Source of the DNA: Thalassia testudinum | Lineage: Eukaryota; Streptophyta; Magnoliopsida; Alismatales; Hydrocharitaceae | Length of the DNA: 64,000 bases | Direction of reading: 5' to 3' | Assembly (NCBI GenBank): GCA_037157565.1 | Contig: JAZHRO010000073.1 | Location: forward strand, 22,706,501 to 22,770,500 | Shown: piece by piece, positions 12,778 to 23,414 of the stretch | Position numbering within the stretch: position 1 is the stretch's first letter | How the letters are laid out: every line of letters starts with the position of its first letter | Notes under the pieces: model-generated | Seen by the model: only the letters and a program-made list of their open reading frames with translations | Database searches by the model: none | Told to the model about the DNA's origin: nothing | Program-made: the position numbers and the translations under genes

Positions 12778-13134
12778 TTTTTTTTGAAACTGTGAGGAAA
12801 GCTATCATGAAACGATAGCAATCTGGAGGGTAATTTATTTCAAATTAAACAAACATTATAGAACAGATCCCCAACTATGTATGAAGGACTAGCACTCATT
12901 TACAATTATCTCACACCAAACTGGTCTCTCCTAAAATAGTTTTTCATTTCTCGCCCTCCACGCACACCACAAGGTGGCGGCCATACACTTGTATGATTTT
13001 CCAGGTGCATTAAACCTCTGCCAAAGGGAATCCCAGGTAGGTAGAGGTTCCTGGCAAATTTTCCTCCATAGTTTGTCTGTGACCAAGCATGAGGAAAAAA
13101 TATGAGACGCACTGTCAGTGTGTAATCCACAGAG
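12778..13134 (-). mobile_element. 5'-truncated LINE copy with perfect 19-bp target-site duplication
   Basis: The flanks atgacttaggtcttaagtt at 12759-12777 and 13135-13153 are identical. The left edge is a T-run, the poly(A) tail of a minus-strand LINE. The rest aligns with the 3' end of the full LINE at 14213-14580, including the small stem-loop next to the tail. Only the last part of ORF2 and the 3' UTR are present, a typical outcome of aborted target-primed reverse transcription. The coding part is frameshifted. Confidence 0.92.
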
Positions 13135-14227
13135 ATGACTTAGGTCTTAAGTTACACTTAAGTTAAGTATTATTTAGGTAAATAATTAGTGATAATTTGA
13201 GTCCATTTATTAATTAAGTTATTAATAATATTAATTGACTTATAATTTAGCATTTTTAACTTATTTTTAGGTCCTTTAATGGTTTGTCCCTTATTACATA
13301 ATTAACCATTTATATGCATATTCCTAGCTAATTAACTGGGGAAACTAGTTAATTAGAGGTAATTAGAAGCCATGATGAGTCTCTCATTAATGGCCACATC
13401 AGAGAAGCTCAGAAGCTTCGTGCGAGTACGGCGAGAGCAGTGGTGGAAGTGGCATGTCGTGGAGGTGGTCGGAGAGGCCTAACGACCTCGCAGATGGCAT
13501 ATGAAAACACATGAGTCGAGTGAGGCAATAGAGAGAGCTTAGCCCCAAATTTATTTAGGGCTTTTACTTAGTGAAGCGAGATGATGCTCGCAAACGTGGT
13601 GGTAGGCATTTTGGGTGAGTGTAGCGGTGGGAATACCTCGTCAGAGGTACATCGACGACATGGAAGATGGATCGGAGTGGGTGCATGAGTGATCAAAGTT
13701 GAAGTCTGGAGGTGCAGTGATGATGAGTCGAGGGGACTAGCTATCGAACGAAGGAGGACTGAGTTGGCACCAGTTCTGGTATGGCTGGTGCCGGAGAAGG
13801 TGAAGGCTCTGTGAGTGGGAACAACAACGACGATGGGGTTATAGGATGCCACGCAGGTATGGCGAGGTGTGCTTTGAAACGAGGAAGGAGGATCGGCTGC
13901 CTATTGTACGTGGCGGCTGGCAAAGAGGTCGGGTAGAGAAGGTCACCGGAGATGAGTTGGAGCGAGTTGGGGGTAGGGAAGGAAGAGGAATTGTGGCTCA
14001 AAAACTCACTAAGGAGGATGGTTTGTCCTCAAGGGGTCTTTTATAGGTACTAGAAGGTCGTTCCAACCTTGGAAGCATGTGGTCCTCGCATAAAAGTAAA
14101 CCCAAACCTTTGAAAGGTTGGCATGAGCTTTTGGGAGAGAAGTAGGATCCATGGATGGTCTCATTTGGAAGGGAATTCATCAAGGAATCTAGCTTTCAAA
14201 TTTTTTTTTTTTGAAAAAGAAAGGAAA

Positions 14228-14246
14228 GCTATCGAATCATGATAGC
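14228..14246 (-). other. 3' stem-loop of the LINE
   Basis: The plus strand reads GCTATC, seven bases, GATAGC: a 6-bp perfect stem 16 bases from the poly(A). The truncated copy has the same stem at 12801-12819 with a different 7-base loop. A role in recognition of the 3' end by the LINE reverse transcriptase is plausible by analogy with other LINEs. Confidence 0.65.
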
Positions 14247-14296
14247 AATCAGGAGGGGCATTTTATTCATCATCTAAAAAAGAACAGTAGGGGACA

Positions 14297-17200
14297 TTAC
14301 AAAATAGATCCCCATAAATGTATGAGGGACCAGCACTCATTTACAATTTGCATAATGCACATCGGTCTCTCTTGAAACAACCTCGCATTCCTCACCCTCC
14401 ACACACTCCACATTGTTGCTGCCATACGCACATGTGGTTTGTCACATACCAAGAAATTCTACCATAAAGTGTCCCAAGTAGGAAGCGGCTCGTGACAAGT
14501 TTTTCTCCATATCGCATCTATAATCAAGCATGTGGAAAAAATATGCCCCAAGTTGTCTTCATGAAGTCCGCATAAGGGACATTCATGTAGGTCAGCCCCC
14601 ATCCTGCTATCTCTCAACTCCCCAGTGATCAGGCCCTCCCTTCTACATAACCATATAAAAATTTGGTCTTTCAATGGAACTTTCAAGAGCCAAATTCTTT
14701 TTCCAATTAGATCCCCATCCATAGCTCTATTGGACTCTAAAATCCTCTTATAGGCACGCGTCATTGTATAGACACCATTCCATGCATAGCTATCTTCCAT
14801 TCCAACATTCGGTTTGAAGCTTTGAAGATCTGAAATAAATCTCAACTTCTCCTCACCTAAACGAGTGTCCTCCCTGTTTATTTCAGACCCTAAAATACTC
14901 CAGCCACCATCATGCTTAGACCAGCAACTGCGTACTACACAATCCTTATCCATAGCAGCCATATACATTCTCGGATATGCATCTTTCAAGATACCCAGAC
15001 AGGACCATTCCTCCTTCCAAAAACTAAGTGCACTGCCATCTCCTAGAAGTGGTTGCAGCAAATGCCAGTTAGTCTTCAAGGCCTGAACAATAGAACACCA
15101 GAAGGGGGAAGGTTGAGCTAGGCAGAGCCTCTTCAATGCACTATTGGAGCTGCCATAGCTATCTTTGATGATGTCAGACCATACCTTCCCTTCGTCGTTA
15201 AGGACTTTAATAGCCCACTTGAGTAGCAGCGCGTCATTAAACTCTTTTAAAGCCTTAATACCCAGTTCGCCAAACTCCTTGGGTAGGCATAAGAGTTCCC
15301 ATTTTAGCGGTTGCATAAACTTTCCTTCATGGCGGGCCCCCTTCCAGAAGAACCGCTTCCGTATCACATCAATAAGCTTCCAAATGGACTTAGGGGCCTT
15401 GAACATGGAGAAGTAAAAAATTGGAATAGAAGTGATAACAGACTTCAATAGGATGAGTATCCCACCCTTGGACAAGAACCAACAATTCCAGCTTTCTAAC
15501 TTCACAGAAATTTTGTCAAAGAGAATATTCCAATCATTCTTCCATAGTTTAGAGCATCCCAATGGCAGCCCCAAATACTTGATTGGAAGTGTGATACGTG
15601 GCATACCCAAAATAGAAGAGATAGCATGTTGTTCCTGATCAGTGAGCCTAAAGCAAACCAAAGAGGATTTTTCTCCATTCAATTTTAGACTAGAGATCTC
15701 CCCAAAGAGCTTCACCATGTGTCCTAGAGCTTAAGCTTCAGATTCAGCCCCTTCCACAAAAAAGATCGTATCATCAGCATATTGGGGCACAGGAGACAAG
15801 GCTCTCCTCATGGATAAGGGATAGCCTCTTATAATACTGGCTTCAGACAACTTGCATGCATATCTAGCATGATTATCGACCGCAAGATTGAACACTAAGG
15901 GAGCAAGTGGACACCCTTGCCTGACTACGCACTGCGGTTGTATCCATGCCCCACAAGGCCTGCCATTGACTAGAGGAGTAAAGGAAGTGGTGGTAATACA
16001 CCTCTTCATCCATTGAATCCAAGTACGAGGAAAGCCCCTTCTTTTAAACACTTCCCACAAGGATGGCCAAGAAATCGAATCATAAGCCTTACGAAAGTCC
16101 ACCTTCCACATGAAGGCTTTACACTTCCTCCTATGCCAGCCACTCACCATCTCCTGGGCCATAATAAAAGGTTCCTGTAGTGACCTATTAGGGAGGAACG
16201 CAGACTGGACCAGATGAATTTGATCATGAAGGACCAACCATAGTCTATTTGCCAATATTTTGCTCACCACCAAGTAAATGGAATTCTAGAGCGCTATAGG
16301 TCTGAAATTAGAGAACCTTTCAGCACCTTGCATCTTCGGTAATAGGAAAATGTGTGATCGATTTATCTTATCAAAACCATAATTCCCTCTCTCAAATTCC
16401 CAAATCACCTCCATCACTTCCTTACCAAGTAAACTCCACATCTCTTTGTAGAAAAATACTTGAACACCATCAGGACCAGGTGATCCTTCACTATTCAGTT
16501 CATTTATAGCATCCACCACTTCTTTTTCAGAGATACTTGCAACTAGCTTGTTAGCTTGCTTATCTAAAATTTGAGGAGCCACATTGGCAACCATTATCCA
16601 CATGCCCCTACTTGCTGCCCGTGAGGTCTCCTTGAAGTACTTAACAGCTTTTGACTTGATTTCTTGCAAGGACATTAATCTCTACCCATCGTTGCTAATA
16701 GAAGATATCAGATTATGTCTCCTGCATGAACTTGCTGCATGTTAGAAGTATTTGGTGTTCAAATCCCCTTCTTTAAGCCATAGCTACCTTGAACGTTCCC
16801 ACCAATCCATCTCAAGTTTTAGGTCCTCTTCCAGTATCACCTTCTGCCAAATCCTTCTTGTGTCAAGCTCCTGATCAGATAGAGGGGATGTGGCCTCCTT
16901 TGCATCTAAACAATGAAGCTCTATCAAAGCCTCATGTCGCCTTTGCTCTCTTAATGAAGAAATCACAGCCCCATACTCTTTGAGCATGGCATGCATGGCA
17001 ACTAGTTTGGTGGCAAGTCTGATTGTAGCCAACCCCTCAACCTGTTTCACCCTCCACCACCCCTCAAGCATTTCACAGAAGCCTGGTTCTCTCAACCACG
17101 ACCTTCTAAATTTGAAGTAGGAGCCTGAACGCACCTGTTCACCACTATCCCAGACCAATGGTGTGTGATCTGAAAATGGATGTTCTAGTCCAGAAATCGA

Positions 17201-17833
17201 TGATAATTGATATCTATCTCGTAGGTCAGTATTCCCAAAAAACCTATCAATCTTCAACATCAATCCATTTCCATTCCTCCATGTAAACTCCACTCCAGAT
17301 GAAGGGAATTCATTTAGGCCTAAGTTCTGTACCATCAGCTGAAATCCAAGAGAAGCATTATCCATCACTCCATTGGATCGGTCCATTCCTGTTAAAACAC
17401 AATTAAAGTCCCCGTCCACAAGCCAAGGCACCCCTTGTACAAGCTCTGTTGCTGCGGACAGGTCCTCCCACAATTCAGGCTTGACAAAGGCATCACAGGG
17501 ACCATAAACCCCAGTGATGAAGCAGATGTCCTCCCCTTGAGTCTTCTTGCACTTGCAGGTTATCAAATGTCTAGCTCTATGAACCTCCTTCACTTGCAGA
17601 CAAGCTTTCCTCCACCAGAAGACTATATCACCAGATCTGCCTTGGGAGTTGAGGGCCACACAGTCAGCTATCCCTAACATTAACAACTCATTCAATATCC
17701 TCCCATCTACATTTTCTACATGCATTTCTTGTATAAGGGCACATTCAATCTCCCACTCCCTCAAATATCTCAAGAGGGAGGCCCTCTGAACTCTGTTGCG
17801 CAGCCCACACACATTCCAAGAGCGGACCCTCAT
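14297..17833 (-). pseudogene. LINE ORF2: endonuclease and reverse transcriptase
   Basis: One reading frame of 1178 codons runs from ATG at 17833 to TAA at 14297-14299. The N-terminus is an apurinic-type endonuclease: RSWNVCGLRN near residue 4, IQEMHVEN near 35, VDGDFNCVL near 140 and SDHTPLVW near 220. Reverse transcriptase motifs follow: LLPKMQ and NFRPIAL near 500-515, DFRKAYDS near 580, GCPLAPLVF near 635 and the catalytic YADD at about 15775. The C-terminus has the zinc-like CPLCGLHEDNLGHIFSTC. At least six in-frame stops interrupt it (near 16785, 16747, 16684, 16287, 15732 and 14460) but no frameshift was found. It nicks target DNA and copies LINE RNA in intact relatives. Its ATG overlaps the ORF1 stop as ATGA. 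Confidence 0.93.
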
Positions 17834-19192
17834 CTCCCTCGGACACCCCCACTCTTAGGGGTCTGAACTTTCCCCACTTTAAGAATGGCAGCTATGGCAT
17901 TTTCATCCACCTTAACATGTTTGGTTGGACTTCGTTGTCTAAGCTTATATGGAGACCTTCCAATCCCTGCCTTATACGATGAACCTACACCAAATTTCAA
18001 CCCTTTTGTGGCCTGAAGGTTGGACTGACTTCTCATGGTATTGACAGGGATTTCTTGTAGCACCCCATCAAATAGTGTCTCCTCATCCGTAGCTTGCTCA
18101 ATCGGGGCTACTTCCATCACTTCATTATTCTCCATATGGTGGCAGTCCTTGCATTTCTTGGGTTTAGGAGGTTCATCGGGTGTTTCTCATCCCATCTGTT
18201 CCAGGCCTCCGTCTTCTCTCACGATTTCAGCATAATACGTCATAACTTGTTGCCCCAGCCAGTTGTGTCACTAGGAGTAAAAACTAATTAAAGCAACCAT
18301 GAGCTCCCTCCGCACTAGAGAATAACCTTCTCAGGTACCGACCTCCCCTGAAGACATCCACCAAGACATTCAATACTCGACCATCACCTTCCCTCAGTCC
18401 AACCTCTGCATCTTCTGCCAACATTGCAAAGCCTGCAATCATGGATGCAATCACCTCCTTTGATCGCAGGTGTAGCGGAAGGCCTTTGATTCCCAGACTC
18501 CCTAACCTGGATCCAACCCTCTGAGGTGGTCACTCAGGCAGGGACCCATTGGACTTCCAGACCAATCTCTCGATCACCGTCAAACTTTCATATACACTCG
18601 ATCTAAACCGTAGTCCTTCCACATCGATCATCCCTAAACCAAAAATCACAAACTACGTGGGGGATAAAACAACAATCTTCCACCCTTCAGTCGATAGGGA
18701 TAAGGAGTTTACCAGTTGGCGAAGCTTTTCCAGGGCGGGGTTATCAGTCATTACCTCTCCAATCAAGGCCCCTCTTAGTACCAATTTAGAGGACCTAATG
18801 TCCTCCGTCAAGGGAACTTCAACATCCACCATGTGACCCCCATATGAGGGCAGTGGCAGCGGTGGACCCTCATTAGAAGTCCTTCTGGTGTGCGTAGAAA
18901 CCCTACCACTCGATTGTCCTCTACTAGACACACAAGAATCTCGTTTATGGCCATGGCCGCCACACACAAGACACACCAGGGGGGATCAGCAAACCGCCGC
19001 CATATGTCCCCTCCTTCGACATCGAAAGCAAAAGATCTCCTTGTTAGCCGTAGACTAGCCACCCTTTACACGACCCATGCTTGTCACCCTGCCTCTGGTA
19101 GTGGAGTCTCCCCTCCTCTCCCTTCTCATCCAAGCCCTAGACCTCCAGATTATCCATCCTTCATCGCCATTGCTCCCTCCTCCTGTTGCCAT
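17830..19192 (-). pseudogene. LINE ORF1: RNA-binding protein with two zinc knuckles
   Basis: The ATG at 19192 opens a short basic region ending in MGRVKGG. Two CCHC knuckles then follow: CFRCRRRGHMAAVC and CLVCGGHGHKRDSC. Downstream is a segment GIKGLPLHLRSKEV, typical of the DUF4283-like domain of plant LINE ORF1, and a basic tail SPYKLRQRSPTKHVK. Stops lie before STANKEIF and right after the first knuckle, and a frameshift lies between about 18650 and 18135. The zinc knuckles precede the DUF4283-like part; I recall this order from some monocot LINEs. In live elements this protein coats LINE RNA. The stop TGA at 17830-17832 overlaps the ORF2 start. Confidence 0.85.
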
Positions 19193-19992
19193 CTCTTTTC
19201 GAAAACCTAGTTTTTTATCTCCCTTTCAATTTTGGGATTGATTGATTGATAATCGAGCGAGAAATCACCCCTTGAATCTCAATAGTGGAGCTTCTATTCA
19301 CACCAATAGTGGTAGGGACCTATTTGTAAATATGATGAGAAACTTAGGGACCTATCTGCAAGAATTTCAAAAGTTAGGGGCTGGTGGAGATAGAAAGAGT
19401 TTAACTTGACTGAAATGCAAATTAGGTCAAAATGATCTTAGATTGAGCCCAAATTTTGGTAAAAACCTAATTTGGACCCAAGGAATCTGATGGTGAAGTC
19501 AGATTTTATTTTTGATCAAGTTTAACTAGGTAATTTACGTAAAAACCTAAATTAGGGTAACTTCATATCTAAGACTCTATTTTAGGTCAAAATGGGTTCC
19601 AATGATCAAATCAATGATACCAAACCTTATAGAATATTTTTATATGATTTCTATAAGGTTTAGGTGAATCTTATCCTAACCAAAACCTCAATTAATTAAG
19701 TGGATCTGAAATTAAGGTTTCGAATGTCTATTAATTCTTGAAATGTACGAAAACTCGTTTCTGTCTGCATGGACCCTCTTATTAGACATTAATGATCATT
19801 TTACCTTTAATTCCCCATTGTTATTCTATATTTATGAAATGCAGTTAAAATTGTAGAAATACCCTGTGTTCTTCTCTTTTTCTTAAAACAGAATAGAATG
19901 CACATAGGACCCTCTGATGGTTATGTAGGAGCTTTTATCAACTTGATCAAACCAAATTGGGCTAGTTAGGACTTATGATGGTGTTCCTATCA

Positions 19993-20022
19993 TACCTCCA
20001 TGCCTAGCTTTTACTAGTCCCT
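19993..20022 (-). promoter_or_regulatory. LTR-proximal polypurine-like site of B
   Basis: The minus strand reads GGGACTAGTAAAAGC, then TAGGCATGGAGGTA, directly against the 3' LTR start at 19992. The same pair of boxes lies at the 3' LTR edge in C, D, E and H. This is the expected place of the plus-strand priming polypurine tract. Confidence 0.75.
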
Positions 20023-20448
20023 TAGCAAAATCTTATGAAAAGAATTAGAGTTCTAGACCATGCTCTAAAGTTCAGAGTCTTGATTTTGTTTTACTCTTTT
20101 AGATATTAGGTCAGAATGCTAATAGTAGGCCTAGAGGTATTTAAGTATCAATCAAGATCCAGACCTGCCAACTTCAGCCTCAATCTGCCGCAAAGGTTTC
20201 TTCGGCCCACAAAAACTACCCAGAGGTTCATTGAACCCAATGGTTAGAGTACCCGTGCATAAACGTAACAGGTCTAGGTTCAATTTGCCAATGCAATTTT
20301 TTTTGGAAGAGAGAGGGATAGAAGTAGATCTTTTCATTTGGAGAGTTTTCTCGCTCTTTTCTTTTTAGCTTTCCCTAGATCTAGCCTTGAATTAGCCCTA
20401 AACACGATCTGTATTGGATTCCTTGTCCCCACCATCAATCCTTAAAGG

Positions 20449-20599
20449 GTCCTTGGCAATCGATGCTTTGGGATAGCACCGCCCATGGCAACCCCCAGAA
20501 CCCTGGCTTTCGACACTTTGGGATAATGCTGGCCATGGTGTTCTGTAGCAAAATTCAGGCCCTAGAAATTGACATTTCATGATAATCCTGCCCATGGCA
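20449..20599 (-). repeat. Three-unit imperfect repeat in the 3' non-coding part of B
   Basis: Same arrangement as 249-400 in A and 62765-62921 in D: three units with a CGAYRCTTTGGGATA-like core and a CCCATGG-like box, about 50-60 bases apart. The stretch 20600-21350 around it is A/T-rich non-coding sequence that matches A (400-1140) and D (62920-63690). Confidence 0.7.
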
Positions 20600-21352
20600 C
20601 CTGAACCAGCACAAGGTGCTTACATTCCCCTGGTAGGATATTCAGATATCCTAGGAGACAAGCATCAAGGAGATGATATGTTATTACGCATCTTCATGGG
20701 GAATTTCCCACCTCTCCATCCAGGGACCTCATCCAATCAACTTGTGTTGTCGAGTCGCTCCTAAGCTAGATCTTTGAGAAGATTTTTCAAAACAGAACAC
20801 TTTTGGTAGATTTTTCTTTATTAAGTGCAATGGACCAGACTAAGTGTGTGATTTTTGGGTGCTTAGGTTACCAAGTACAGCAAACCAAAGGGCATGCAAT
20901 GGGGATGAAAAATCCCTAAGCCTTCGACCTAATACATCAGCCTCACACTTTCCTCAACCTTTTGAGGATTAATCCAGATCTTAACAAATACTTGAATGTT
21001 TAAGCCCTAAAATAAGCCCTAGAGGCCTAAGGTCAGCACTCATACTAATCTCCTTATCTCTCTGTCATTTCAGAACTTAATTTTTTTTCTTTTGATTAAG
21101 TCTAGAACTTAAGTAATTTCCATGATCAAGTGATAATGACTATCATTTTTGTTCTTGAATGTGCTCCTTTTTGACATTTTGAATCACTTCCTCATTTCCT
21201 CCTCAAGAATGATATGCAGTCAATTTTCAAAATTTTCCTCCCCTTTCCATTTTTTTGTTCTTTTTCAAAAAATTTTATTGGTTTGGTTTTTTGAATATGT
21301 ATTTTTGAGAACCCCTCATAGAATTTGAGTTTCCATATCCTTGCACTTTAAC

Positions 21353-21388
21353 ACCCTCCCATTCCTAAGTTTTGCAATGTTCTCATTA
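21353..21388 (-). promoter_or_regulatory. Inner polypurine-like site of B
   Basis: The minus strand reads a decayed AATGAGAACATTG followed by TAGGAATGGGAGGG. It corresponds to CAATGAGGACATTG plus TAGGCATGGGGG in the relatives. It lies about 1.4 kb from the LTR-proximal copy at 19993. The Copia element S inserted 30 bases away. Confidence 0.65.
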
Positions 21389-21419
21389 TAAATTGGAGGG
21401 TATGAAATCAGCTTGGTTC

Positions 21420-23085
21420 TGAGGGTTCGTCCCTACCAGGAGGGGTGACGTAATAAAATTGCGGAAATAAAAATATAAAGCAATCTCACAAAAATAAGCA
21501 ATCGCACAATGTACACAAAGATTTTTAGGTGGAAACCCAAACCGGGTAAAAACCACCACCTAACCCTCTCGAGTTAGGATTTTCCGATCAACCAAGTTGA
21601 TCAAAATCCACTAACCGAATCACTTTGAACGAGGGTGATTCAACCTCAATACAACCACGCTACAAGTACGAGGGTAGCGTTCCTCAACCCCTTCTCTCCA
21701 CGAGAAGGATTTTGTCCCACGAAGGAGACGGGAATTCGCAAAGCGAATACCCAACCAAAATACAAAGATAAAATAAAACAACAGTCCTATAGAGCCAACA
21801 AAATTAAACCTAGCTTCTATAGGAAATAGGAAACTCCCCTTTGCAAGGAGTGCGTCGACGATGACGCGGTGCGTGTGCCACGCGATGGCGCTACGTTGCT
21901 CTCGTTATCTACGGCGGGAGAGCGGGCGCGCAAACTGAATTTAGCTCTCAAGATGATGGAGCTTGAGCTTGGAGAGCAAGATCTTTTCTGGACACAAAAG
22001 AGTGTGAGAGTGTATATCTTGTGTCTTGTTTTTCTAAGTGTGTCTCTTATGTTTCTCTTCTTGTGTTTTGTGTTACAAAGGTTCCCCTCTATTTATAGAG
22101 GCCTTAGGAAGGCTTTGGAAGGCTTGGAAAAGCTTCCATAGCCGTTGGGTGCAAAGCCCAAGAGAATCAGGCCGAAATCAGGACAATGATTGCATTTGAT
22201 AGGGTTATCAGACGTCTAACTCTGGCATCAGACGTCTGAAAGGCCACTTTAAGACGTCTGATTCTATGCGGGTTTCTCCCTGACTTGAATCAGATCTAAA
22301 CAGGGTTTTTGTGCAAGTCCATCAGACGACATACAGGACGTCTGGCACTAAGTCTGGACGTCTGGAAACCTACTTTTACTGTGGGAATTGATTTCCAAAC
22401 GTTGCAACGGCTAGAAAATCTCTGAGAAGAGATTTTGGGTCAGCCGAGGCAAAACGGTCATTTATCAGACGTCTGGTAAGTCCTATGGACGTCTGATAAG
22501 GCTCTAACGGTCATAATCTTGAGTGTTTTCTAAGCCAGCCAACGGTCCACTATCTGGACGTCTGATTTCATCTGACAGAAAACTAAGTCCAGCCTAACAG
22601 TTATCAGACGTCTGAAACAACAGTCAGACGTCTTAAAATTCTTTATCAGACGTCTGAGTTTGGAATTAGACGTCTGGAAATGCTGTTTGAGCCCTATATT
22701 GGTTTTCTAAGTATTCTACAGAAAACCTAAGTATCCTAGGGTTGTGCAGGTGTTCCTAGGACTACTTTTAGGGTACTTTGAGGCTCTTTAACATAATGTT
22801 CTAAGGAATAAAAAAGAACAAGAAAGTAAATACAAGAGATACATGAAAGGATAAAAAAGAATCTATCCTATTCTTCTTGTCTTCCATCTCCAATCTTTCG
22901 CTCCACGTGAACCTCCTCTGTTTTCCGTCAAGCTCCTCCAATCCATCCTGGATGCGAGCTTGAACTCCGTCTAAACACGTTCACATTTGCAATTGACCTG
23001 AAATCTAGGACTCAAATTGCAAATGTTAAATAACACGTGTTTTGTTATCATCAAAACAAATGATCGTGGTGCTCTAGCACCAACA
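21420..23085 (-). repeat. 3' LTR of S
   Basis: 1666 bases; on the minus strand it runs TGTTGGTGCT to AACCCTCA. A TATA box (minus CTATAAATAG) lies at 22089-22098. Upstream of it, at 22208-22677, are 12 ACGTCT cores mostly in CAGACGTCTG palindromes. Open frames 21635-21829 and 21869-22141 are non-coding LTR sequence. Confidence 0.93.
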
Positions 23086-23370
23086 ATCTCCCCCTTTTTG
23101 ATGATGACAAAACCGTAAATAATAATGCATAAAAAAATCCTCCCCCTTTTTGACATTATCAAAAAGGTTTAATTGATTTTACATTTCCTATAACTCCCCC
23201 TTAAAACATGCTCTTCTATGAGTTTATTTTAACAAAGGTAATATTCTCCCCTTTTTGTAACAACAAGATAGCTATTATTTTTCTCCCCCTTACTAAAGGA
23301 AATTTAGCTACCTTATTTCTCCCCCTTAAAAATTGACAATTAGCTCATCATTTTTTAACTCCCCCTATCT
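23086..23370 (-). promoter_or_regulatory. Cluster of seven polypurine-tract-like sites of S
   Basis: The plus strand shows CTCCCC-type runs at about 23087, 23139, 23194, 23245, 23282, 23318 and 23358; on the coding strand each is AGGGGAG. The first abuts the 3' LTR and is the likely true primer for plus-strand DNA. Multiple polypurine sites next to the 3' LTR are a described Sirevirus trait. Confidence 0.85.
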
Positions 23371-23414
23371 AAATGCTTATGATAATAAGATAGGGTTAAG
23401 AATTTTTACCTCAC

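Larger units (their letters stand above)
8782..13398. mobile_element. Unclassified 4.6-kb insertion in the B 3' LTR
   Basis: Comparison with the intact B LTR (near 32120) shows that foreign DNA begins just after GGCCTTGCGAC and ends just before CAGAGAAGCTC. The ends can be read as TGTCAATTCC and GGCCACA, a TG...CA pair as in an LTR. No primer-binding site, coding domain or convincing target-site duplication was seen. A minus-strand CTATAAATAG box at about 12230 followed by a pyrimidine-rich leader suggests a promoter. A solo LTR of a large element is one reading; a decayed DNA transposon is another. It contains a pyrimidine-rich tract (9331-9530) and the truncated LINE. Confidence 0.5.
14200..19216 (-). 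mobile_element. Near full-length plant L1-type LINE
   Basis: It starts on the minus strand at about 19216 and ends in a 12-base poly(A), seen as T at 14201-14212. Flanks atctagctttcaa (14187-14199) and atctccctttcaa (19217-19229) form a 13-bp target-site duplication with two mismatches. The host is the 3' LTR of B. It carries ORF1 (zinc knuckles) and ORF2 (endonuclease, reverse transcriptase, C-terminal zinc region), both broken by stops, so it is inactive. At about 5.0 kb it is within the usual range for plant L1 elements. Confidence 0.93.
7752..19992 (-). repeat. 3' LTR of B, interrupted by two insertions
   Basis: Three LTR segments remain: 7752 to about 8781, about 13399-14186, and about 19217-19992. 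They align in order with the uninterrupted 5' LTR at 31098-33716. Edges are TGCTAACGGG on the left and GTTCCTATCA on the right. A TATA-like box (minus strand TATAAAAG) lies at 14036-14043, matching 32766-32773 in the other LTR. Confidence 0.85.

Noticed and set aside
8782..13398. Calling the 4.6-kb insertion a solo LTR with 5-bp duplication
   Set aside because: TG and CA ends can be found, but flanks taata and tcaga do not match.
21869..22141. 90-codon open frame repeated at 25620-25892
   Set aside because: It is the R/U5 region of the S LTR, which explains the duplication; coding sense is on the other strand.
22208..22677. Regularly recurring CAGACGTCTG units looking like a CRISPR array
   Set aside because: Spacing is irregular, units are 8-10-base palindromes, and the block lies in the U3 of a plant LTR that is present twice.
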